From assembly GCA_021812735.1 (NCBI GenBank), contig JAKAMV010000707.1, forward strand, positions 1 to 5,400: a stretch of DNA of 5,400 bases. The letters run 5' to 3'. Positions 1 through 4,847 of this stretch are shown here, piece after piece (the first letter of the stretch is position 1; each line of letters starts with the position of its first letter). The notes beneath the pieces were generated by a model that had not been told where the DNA came from, ran no database searches, and saw only the letters and a list, made by a program, of their open reading frames with translations. The stretch comes from Chloroflexota bacterium. GTDB taxonomy: Bacteria; Chloroflexota; Limnocylindria; Limnocylindrales; CSP1-4. The translations under genes were made by a program, and so were the position numbers.

Positions 1-297
1 GCGCTCGCGCGCCAGGCCCGTCAGCCCCTGGCCGGTCGCCAGGCCGAGCCGGGCCCCCACCTCCTGGGTGAAGAACAGCACGATCTGGCTCGCCAGCAGG
101 ACCCACAGCAGGTCGTACCCGAACTGGGCGCCCGCCAGCGAGTAGGTCGTGATGCCGCCCGCGTCGTTGTCGGCGAATCCGCTGACCAGTCCCGGTCCGA
201 GAACCCCCAGGACGGCCGCGAGGCGGATGCGGTTCGCCGCCCGCGGGGTGATCGTCACCGGCCAGCGGGTCTCGCGGGGGGCCGGCGGCGCGGGCAC
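1..297 (-). CDS. Nramp-family divalent metal transporter, N-terminal part (runs off left edge)
   Basis: This is the first 99 codons of a membrane transporter of the Nramp (SLC11) family, which moves divalent metal ions into the cytosol, usually with protons. After a proline-rich, positively charged N-terminal tail (about residues 1-25), TM1 contains GPGLVSGFADNDAGGITTYS (residues 34-53), followed by the family hallmark AGAQFGYDLLW and a hydrophobic TM2 (about 62-77). TM1 aligns with the canonical 'DPGN' metal-site motif but reads D45-A46-G47-G48: the aspartate is kept, while the proline and asparagine are lost. From memory, such changes mark the Nramp-related magnesium transporters rather than Mn/Fe carriers; this cannot be confirmed because TM6 lies outside the window. 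The start is GTG at 297-295, because an in-frame TAG lies two codons upstream (301-303) and a GGAG ribosome site sits 8 bases before it. It is probably co-transcribed with the upstream sensor gene, which ends 57 bases before it. Confidence 0.9.
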   Translation of the reverse strand, partial: MPAPPAPRETRWPVTITPRAANRIRLAAVLGVLGPGLVSGFADNDAGGITTYSLAGAQFGYDLLWVLLASQIVLFFTQEVGARLGLATGQGLTGLARER

Positions 298-305
298 GGT
301 CTAGG

Positions 306-309
306 CTCC
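306..309 (-). promoter_or_regulatory. Ribosome binding site of the Nramp gene, within a possible hairpin
   Basis: On the minus strand GGAG lies 8 bases before the GTG at 297, which supports that start. The same bases form the 3' arm of a perfect 7-bp inverted repeat (GCTCCGG at 305-311 with CCGGAGC at 327-333, 15-base loop). The site could therefore be masked in the mRNA. In such GC-rich DNA a 7-bp stem can also arise by chance. Confidence 0.55.
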
Positions 310-354
310 GGTGCGGCGGGTCGGGGCCGGAGCGCCGGGGCGGCGGCACACGGC

Positions 355-1623
355 CTAGCTCCCGGACCGGCTGTAGAGGCGCGGCAGCCGCCGCTTCCAG
401 GCCGTGGGCAGGACCGTGTCGATCGCGTCGTCGACCGTGACGATCCCGAGGAGCGCCCCGTTGTCGTCCACCACCGGCACGGCCAGCAGGTTGTACCGGG
501 CGACCACCTGCGCGACCTCGTCCTGCGGTGCGAGGGCGCCGACTGCCACGGGCTCGTCGTGCATGAACTCGCGGACCGGCATGTCCGGCCGGGCCACGAT
601 CAGGTCGCGCAGCGAGAGCACGCCCACCAGCCGCTCCTGTGCGTCCACCACGTAGACGTAGTAGATCGTCTCGGCGTCCGGCTCGAGCTCGCGGAGCTTC
701 TCGATGGCCTGGGCCGCGGTCAGGTCCTCGGAGATCGCGACGTATGCGGTGGTCATGATGCCGCCCGCGGTGTCCTCCGGGTAGCCCAGCAGCTCGCGGA
801 CCTCCTCGGCCTCGTCCTGCTCCATGAGCGGCAGGATCTCCGCCTTGGTCTCCTCGGACAGGTCGGCGATCAGGTCGGCCGCGTCGTCCGGGCTCATCTC
901 CTCGAGGATGTCGGCCGCGCGCGCCGGCTCCAGGTCCTCCAGGACGTCGACCTGGGTCTCAGGCTCCATCTCTTCCATCGCGTCGGCCACCGCCTCGTCG
1001 TCCAGGGAGGCGAGCACGCCGGCCCGGTCGCGCGGGGTCAGCTGGTCGATGATCGTCGCCAGATCGGCCGGGTGCAGCTCCCGGAGGCCCTGGTGGGGAA
1101 CGCGCAGCCGGATCGACGCGATGGACGTCTCCAGCGGATCCACGTCCTCCCAGTCGATGTACCGCTCGGGAGTCGGGAGCCGCAGGTTGCGGGCGACGGT
1201 CCGCCAGGGCCCCTCGATCCCCAGGCGACGCAGCAGGCCCGCAGCGCCCACGTCCACGGCGACCAGGTGCAGCTTCCCGTCGATCTCGTCCAGGCGCAGG
1301 TCGTTGACGCGGACCACGCGCCGGCCATCGATGTCGACGATCTGCTTGTCCTGCAGGTCCATGTAGAGCAGCAGCTCGTTGGGGCGCTGCTTGAACTTGC
1401 CGATGTCGATGGTCGCGGTCGAGAGCACGACCCCGGTGGCGTCGAACGTGGCGACGTCACTCCAGGGGACGAAGATCTTGCGCCGACCTGTCGACACGAC
1501 AAGCCCGGTGACCGGTGGGTACCGGTCCCCGATGGCCACGATCAGGTCGGCGACCTTGCCGATCGGCTCACCCTGGCGGTCGCGCACGGGCCGGCCGACC
1601 ACCTGGCTCAGGTAGAGCTGCAT
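355..1623 (-). CDS. Soluble PRC-barrel / MgtE_N / CBS-pair protein, putative Mg2+ sensor partner of the Nramp transporter
   Basis: This 422-residue cytosolic protein resembles the regulatory half of MgtE magnesium channels. Domains in order are a PRC-barrel (about 1-70: MQLYLSQVVGRPVRD...GEPIGKVADLIV), a second PRC-like segment (about 84-135), and an acidic MgtE N-terminal helical domain (about 181-285, with LHPADLATII and repeated EEM/LEP/SPDDAADLI helices). The MgtE linker YPEDTAGGIMTT (281-292) leads into two CBS motifs (about 286-345 and 350-405, ending LLGIVTVDDAIDTVL). The MgtE membrane domain is absent: the protein stops about 15 residues after CBS2 with a basic tail. In MgtE, the N and CBS domains bind Mg2+ and gate the pore, and CBS pairs can bind adenine nucleotides. 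Here the likely partner is the adjacent Nramp protein (inference). I chose ATG at 1623 because GAGGTGG lies just before it and homologues typically begin near M-x-LYLSQ. An in-frame GTG at 1668 would add 15 basic residues but has only a weak ribosome site. Confidence 0.93.
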   Translation of the reverse strand: MQLYLSQVVGRPVRDRQGEPIGKVADLIVAIGDRYPPVTGLVVSTGRRKIFVPWSDVATFDATGVVLSTATIDIGKFKQRPNELLLYMDLQDKQIVDIDGRRVVRVNDLRLDEIDGKLHLVAVDVGAAGLLRRLGIEGPWRTVARNLRLPTPERYIDWEDVDPLETSIASIRLRVPHQGLRELHPADLATIIDQLTPRDRAGVLASLDDEAVADAMEEMEPETQVDVLEDLEPARAADILEEMSPDDAADLIADLSEETKAEILPLMEQDEAEEVRELLGYPEDTAGGIMTTAYVAISEDLTAAQAIEKLRELEPDAETIYYVYVVDAQERLVGVLSLRDLIVARPDMPVREFMHDEPVAVGALAPQDEVAQVVARYNLLAVPVVDDNGALLGIVTVDDAIDTVLPTAWKRRLPRLYSRSGS

Positions 1624-1626
1624 CTG

Positions 1627-1633
1627 CCACCTC
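1627..1633 (-). promoter_or_regulatory. Ribosome binding site that decides the start of the PRC/MgtE_N/CBS gene
   Basis: GAGGTGG on the minus strand lies 3 bases before the ATG at 1623 (6 bases counted from the GAGG core). It is a near-perfect match to the 16S anti-Shine-Dalgarno sequence. This favours the ATG over the upstream in-frame GTG at 1668, which has only a weak purine stretch in front of it. Confidence 0.7.
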
Positions 1634-1690
1634 GATGGGGCGCGGGTCCGGCGCCCCCGGAGTGGCACGCGGCGGGCTCTTCGGGCCCGA

Positions 1691-1730
1691 CTGCGGGCCT
1701 GTCGGCCCGGCTGCGGGCCTGTCGGCCCGG
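1691..1730. repeat. Two exact tandem 20-bp repeats, each a 6-bp hairpin
   Basis: The unit CTGCGGGCCTGTCGGCCCGG occurs twice without interruption (1691-1710 and 1711-1730). Each copy has a CGGGCC/GGCCCG stem with a 4-base loop (TGTC on the plus strand, GACA in the leftward transcript). Degenerate copies flank the pair: one at about 1672-1690, which includes the palindrome TCGGGCCCGA at 1681-1690, and one at about 1749-1766 that keeps GGCCTGTCAGCCC. The array lies about 70-110 bases before the start codon of the PRC/MgtE_N/CBS gene. Confidence 0.8.
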
Positions 1731-1925
1731 CTGCTCAGGCGCCGGCGAGGCGGCCTGTCAGCCCGCGCGAAGTCCCCGGGGTGGACCGGACCGGCGCAAT
1801 GGCCACGGCGCCTGGGGCGCCGCAGCGACTGGGTCCAGGTTCCACGGGAGGAGGGAGACCTCCGATGCTTGTTCCGCGACGGCATGCCGGGACGCACGGT
1901 GCGTGGGGCGCACGCCGTCAGCCGG

Positions 1926-1954
1926 ACGATAGCCCCGGGATTCCGGGGTGTCAA
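1926..1954 (-). promoter_or_regulatory. Sigma70-like promoter of the leftward operon with an inverted-repeat operator in its spacer
   Basis: On the minus strand a perfect -35 TTGACA (1954-1949) is separated by exactly 17 bases from a -10 TATCGT (1931-1926; four of six match TATAAT). The predicted transcription start is at about 1919, where the leader's first hairpin begins. The spacer is almost entirely a perfect inverted repeat, CCCCGG-AATC-CCGGGG (1933-1948). That placement fits an operator at which a dimeric regulator would block or distort the promoter. No regulator gene is visible in the window. Confidence 0.75.
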
Positions 1955-2035
1955 ACAGTTCGGACGTCTGTGCGGCAGGAGATGGCGGTGGCCGGGGCGG
2001 CGGGTGTGGGGCGGGGTGACGGTTGCGACGGGCGT

Positions 2036-2083
2036 GCCGACTCCCCACGTCGCCAGCCGGTCGCGCCGGCTCCCCACGTCGCC
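2036..2083. repeat. 19-bp direct repeat pair
   Basis: GCCGACTCCCCACGTCGCC (2036-2054) recurs as GCCGGCTCCCCACGTCGCC (2065-2083) with one mismatch and a 29-base period. A truncated third copy, GCCGGCTCCCC, lies at 2092-2102. The array sits about 80-150 bases upstream of the leftward promoter's -35, so it could be an activator site array or simply a local duplication. Confidence 0.7.
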
Positions 2084-2424
2084 GCGACTTCGCCGGCTCC
2101 CCTGGGCCCCGCTCGGCCGCTTCCCCCGGTCGCTGTCGCACGCCGGGTGTTCGTCAGCGCCACGCGCGATGGGTTTCCTCTCCATCGCACACCAGGTGAG
2201 CCTTACGCGGCCGCGCGCGGCGCCCGTCCGCCGGATCCAGTCGTTGCGGGCCATCTCCCCGCACGACCGGGCGGCGAAGTTGGCGAGGGCCGGCTCGCAG
2301 ACACTCCCGGGCCGCGTAGTGCTCCCGGGGCGTGCAATAGAGCAAGCACCCGGCCGAGTGGACGCGCGCGCAGGTTGGCACGTGCGGAGCAGCACTGCCG
2401 GGGCCGGAGCAGCGCGGCCGCGGA

Positions 2425-2474
2425 CCGGAGCCGCGCCGGAGCCGCGCCGGGGCCGGAGCCGCGCCGGAGCCGCG
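2425..2474. repeat. Four copies of an 11-bp GC repeat (CCGGAGCCGCG)
   Basis: Exact copies lie at 2425-2435, 2436-2446, 2453-2463 and 2464-2474, arranged as two 22-bp doublets separated by CCGGGG. A related CCGGAGC lies at 2404-2410. The 11-bp period is close to a helical turn and is not a multiple of three, which argues against a coding repeat. It probably arose by slippage and may vary in copy number between strains. Confidence 0.75.
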
Positions 2475-2533
2475 CCCGACCCACCCGGGCTGCCGCCGCG
2501 GACGTACCTTCGTCCCGGTCCACCCTGGTACTC

Positions 2534-2576
2534 CCGGGTTACCCGGCCGAGCTCCGCGGCGATCTACGCTCCCGGT
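2534..2576 (+). promoter_or_regulatory. Candidate promoter of the rightward signalling operon (leaderless arrangement)
   Basis: TACGCT (2565-2570) fits the TANNNT form of a -10 element and ends 6 bases before the GTG at 2577. This is the spacing typical of leaderless transcripts, in which transcription starts at the start codon. No good -35 is visible. A perfect inverted repeat, CCGGGT-T-ACCCGG (2534-2546), overlaps the -35 region and could be an operator. No Shine-Dalgarno sequence precedes either this GTG or the later ATG candidates. Confidence 0.4.
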
Positions 2577-4826
2577 GTGGACAGCACGCACCGGGATGGG
2601 TCGGCGTCCCCGGCCGGCCGCGCGTCTGCAGGTCATCGCGCATCCGGGACGGGAACGGCGGCTCTGCCCGCCGCCACCGCGCGGATGCCTAGCCCGGCAC
2701 CTGATGGCATGCCGGCGAGCGGCGAGCTGCCGCCGGCGCGCGCGGTCGATCCCCACACCGACCGGCTTCGCGCCCTGCTCGAAGTGGCCCGCGAGCTGAC
2801 CCAGACCTTCGACCGGGCAACCATCCTGGCGACCATCGTCAGGTCCGTGAACAGCCTCTTGGGGACCGAGCTGGCGATCATCAGCCTCCGAGTGCCCGGC
2901 TCCCGGCTCCAGCCCGTGGCCTGGGACGGGCTGCCCGACGACGTCGGCGCGCTGGCGTCCCTTCCCGAGTCGACCCCCTTCGTTGCCGACCTGCTTGCCG
3001 GGCGGGCCTGGACCTGCGCCGACCTCGACGCGGCCCCGCCGAGCCCCGACCTGGTCGCGTGGCGGCGCTACGCGGCGCACGCCCTGGTCCCGCTGATGCA
3101 CGACGGCCGCGCCATCGGCATGCTCGAGGCCGCGTGGCGCGCGCCCCATGCCTGGACCGACGACGAGCTCACGATCCTCGAGATGACCGCCAGCCAGGCC
3201 GCGGTCGCGATCCACAACGCCGAGGTGATGGCCGAGTCGGAGCGCTGGGCGGCGCAGCTCGGGGTGGTCCAGGCCTCGGTCAGCCGGCTCAACCGGCTCA
3301 ACACGGTCGAGTCGGTCGGCCGCGCCATCGTCGAGGAGACGCGGCGCGTGGTCGACTATCACAACTGCCGCGTCTACCTGCTGGAACCGCCGGACCTGCT
3401 GGAGCCGATCGCGTTCCGCGGCGAGGTCGGCACGTACACGAAGATCCCCGCCGAGCTTCTGCGAACCCGGGTGGGCGTCGGGTTCACCGGCTGGGTCGCG
3501 CTGCACGACCAGTCCCTGCTGGTGGACGACGCGAACCTGGACCCGCGGGGAGCGCACATCCCCGGCACGGACGACATCGACGAGTCGATGGTGGTGGTGC
3601 CCATGCACTTCGACGATCGCCTGATCGGGGTGCTGACGCTCTCCAAGCTCGGACTGCGCCAGTTCGACGAGCGCGACCTGCGCCTGATGAGCGTCCTGGC
3701 CGACGCGGCCGGGACCGCCATCGAGAGCGCACGCGCGTTCGAGGAGCTGCGCCGCAGGGAGCGCGAGATGCGCAGCCTGCTCGAGCTGTCCGGCGAGGTT
3801 GCGCAGACGCTCGATCCTCTCCAGGTTGCCGACCGGATCGCCGCCCACGTGGCCCGCGCCCTCCAGGCCGACCTGGTGACGATCAGCCTGTGGGAACGCG
3901 AGCGCGACATCGTCCGCACACTTGGCGCATTCCCCCACGACCCGTCGCGCGCGCCGGATTACCAGCTGGTTCGCTACCCGGACACCCGGCACGTCCTGGT
4001 CGACCAGGTGCCGAGCGTCAACCTCGTCGATGCCACCGACGCCGACCCGGCCGAGCTTCGGTTCCTGCGGGAGATCGGCATGTCGGCGGGGCTCATGGTC
4101 CCGCTGGTCGCCGTCGGCGAGTCGCTCGGGCTGATCGAGGTGTGCACACGCGAGCAGCGAGGCTTCGACGAGGAGGCGGTCCGCCTCGCGACCACCATGG
4201 CCAACGAGGCCGCCATGGCGCTCGAGAACGCGCGCCTGTACCAGGCGGCCAGGGATCTCGCCGACCACGATCCGCTGACCGGGTTCTACAACCACCGCTA
4301 CCTGCACGAACGGCTGGGAGAGGAGCTGCTCCGGGCCCGGCGGGGGCGCCGGCCGGTGGCGCTGCTGATGCTCGACCTGGACGACTTCAAGCTGGTGAAC
4401 GACACGCTGGGGCACCAGGTGGGCGACCAGGTGCTGCGGTGGGCTGCCGACCTGATCCGCTCCACGCTGCGCGAATCCGACGTGCCCGCCCGCTACGGCG
4501 GCGACGAGTTCGCCGTGATCCTGCCGGAGGCCGATGCGAATGCCGCGCACGCCGCGGCCGCCCGGATCACGGCTGCCTTCGCCGAATCGTCGTTTCACGT
4601 GTCGGAGCGCTCGCCGGTCCCGATCGGCGCATCGGCCGGTGTCGCGGCGTTCCCCTCGGACGCCCGGACCGTGGGCGAGCTCATCGCCGCTGCCGACGCC
4701 GCACTCTACCGGGCCAAGCGCGCCGAGGGCGAGTTGCTGCGCTCGGAGAGCGGGCCGCCGCCCACGGGGATCCAGCAGCTGCGCGCCGAGAGCGAGCCGC
4801 TGCGCGTTGGCCCCGGGCCCGCCTGA
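2577..4826 (+). CDS. Cytosolic diguanylate cyclase with three GAF domains and a C-terminal GGDEF domain
   Basis: This protein probably condenses two GTP into cyclic di-GMP under control of GAF sensor domains. From GTG 2577 it has 749 residues: an Ala/Ser/Pro-rich, probably disordered N-terminus (1-60), GAF1 (about 61-220), GAF2 (about 228-385), a charged coiled-coil linker (about 385-405), GAF3 (about 396-555) and GGDEF (about 561-725). The GGDEF domain starts with DHDPLTGFYNHRYL and keeps the metal/nucleotide residues DLDDFK (600-605) and ND..GH..GD (608-617). It also has the GGDEF signature (641-645) and an RxxD inhibitory site, RESD (632-635), five residues before it, so activity and product inhibition are both expected. 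No membrane segments are seen. A short repetitive tail (LRSESGPP, LRAESEPL) ends the protein. The start is uncertain: ATG 2685 (713 residues) or ATG 2709 are alternatives, and neither cuts GAF1. A membrane protein gene follows 21 bases later. The GAF ligands cannot be read from the sequence. Confidence 0.93.
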   Translation: MDSTHRDGSASPAGRASAGHRASGTGTAALPAATARMPSPAPDGMPASGELPPARAVDPHTDRLRALLEVARELTQTFDRATILATIVRSVNSLLGTELAIISLRVPGSRLQPVAWDGLPDDVGALASLPESTPFVADLLAGRAWTCADLDAAPPSPDLVAWRRYAAHALVPLMHDGRAIGMLEAAWRAPHAWTDDELTILEMTASQAAVAIHNAEVMAESERWAAQLGVVQASVSRLNRLNTVESVGRAIVEETRRVVDYHNCRVYLLEPPDLLEPIAFRGEVGTYTKIPAELLRTRVGVGFTGWVALHDQSLLVDDANLDPRGAHIPGTDDIDESMVVVPMHFDDRLIGVLTLSKLGLRQFDERDLRLMSVLADAAGTAIESARAFEELRRREREMRSLLELSGEVAQTLDPLQVADRIAAHVARALQADLVTISLWERERDIVRTLGAFPHDPSRAPDYQLVRYPDTRHVLVDQVPSVNLVDATDADPAELRFLREIGMSAGLMVPLVAVGESLGLIEVCTREQRGFDEEAVRLATTMANEAAMALENARLYQAARDLADHDPLTGFYNHRYLHERLGEELLRARRGRRPVALLMLDLDDFKLVNDTLGHQVGDQVLRWAADLIRSTLRESDVPARYGGDEFAVILPEADANAAHAAAARITAAFAESSFHVSERSPVPIGASAGVAAFPSDARTVGELIAAADAALYRAKRAEGELLRSESGPPPTGIQQLRAESEPLRVGPGPA

Positions 4827-4834
4827 CCGCCGGG

Positions 4835-4838
4835 GGAG
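4835..4838 (+). promoter_or_regulatory. Ribosome binding site of the downstream membrane protein gene
   Basis: GGAG within GGGGGAG (4832-4838) lies 9 bases before the ATG at 4848. It makes that start more likely than the in-frame GTG at 4914, which has no such site. It lies in the 21-base gap after the cyclase stop, consistent with translation from one polycistronic mRNA. Confidence 0.6.
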
Positions 4839-4847
4839 CAGGCGCCC

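Larger units (their letters stand above)
1624..1919 (-). ncRNA. Long structured 5' leader of the metal-transport operon, candidate cis-regulatory RNA
   Basis: From the predicted transcription start (about 1919) to the ATG there are about 296 untranslated bases. Perfect or near-perfect stems are visible in order. The first is a 5'-terminal hairpin: 1910-1919 pairs with 1878-1887 (10 bp, one G-U), with an inner 5-bp stem at 1892-1904. The second is GGAGG/CCTCC at 1850-1863. The third is a 7-bp GC stem with a 3-base loop at 1806-1822. The fourth and fifth are two tandem hairpins within 1691-1730, each CGGGCC-GACA-GGCCCG in the transcript. A CCACC (1780-1784) could also pair with the GGTGG of the ribosome site. 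I recognise no M-box, yybP-ykoY or NiCo riboswitch core. The position upstream of a putative Mg2+ sensor/transporter pair suggests metal-responsive control, but this is inference. No U-tract terminator is visible. Confidence 0.45.
1955..2576. other. Gene-free divergent intergenic region
   Basis: About 620 bases between the two divergent operons hold no reading frame I can support. Long open frames exist here only because stop codons are rare in GC-rich DNA; their products are Arg/Pro/Ala/Gly-rich, lack recognisable motifs and conflict with one another on both strands. Visible elements are a G-quadruplex motif (1994-2016), 19-bp direct repeats (2036-2083), a 7-bp stem with a 9-base loop (2166-2188), a partial DtxR/IdeR-like box (2194-2206), an 11-bp repeat cluster (2425-2474) and the promoter region of the rightward operon (2534-2576). 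Confidence 0.6.

Noticed and set aside
1666..1668. GTG at 1668 as the start of the PRC/MgtE_N/CBS gene
   Set aside because: It adds 15 basic residues outside the PRC domain and has only a weak purine stretch upstream, whereas the ATG at 1623 has GAGGTGG directly in front.
1691..1730. CRISPR array
   Set aside because: There are only two contiguous 20-bp units with no spacers and no cas genes.
1624..1919. M-box, yybP-ykoY or NiCo riboswitch in the leader
   Set aside because: I looked for their conserved cores by eye and found none. Only an Infernal search against Rfam could settle this.
559..1932. A 457-codon plus-strand open frame opposite the PRC/MgtE_N/CBS gene
   Set aside because: It is an antisense shadow. 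Its composition (Asp/Gln/Leu/Val/His-rich) reflects complementary codons, and the minus-strand protein has unmistakable PRC, MgtE_N and CBS motifs.
1933..1948. CCCCGG-gatt-CCGGGG as a transcription terminator
   Set aside because: There is no T-run on either side, and the dyad lies exactly between promoter elements, so an operator reading is better.
1568..2395. A 275-codon minus-strand frame, including a protein-like patch near 2200-2290 (EPALANFAARSCGEMARNDW)
   Set aside because: A short stretch shows gene-like codon use, but the flanks do not. It has no ribosome site and no recognised family, and it runs through the promoter and leader of the leftward operon. A decayed gene fragment is possible but unsupported.
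1515..2576. Extension of the cyclase reading frame upstream to 1515
   Set aside because: The frame stays open only because stops are rare. The upstream part overlaps the PRC/MgtE_N/CBS gene and its promoter, encodes Arg/Pro/Gly-rich nonsense, and would place over 350 motif-free residues before GAF1.
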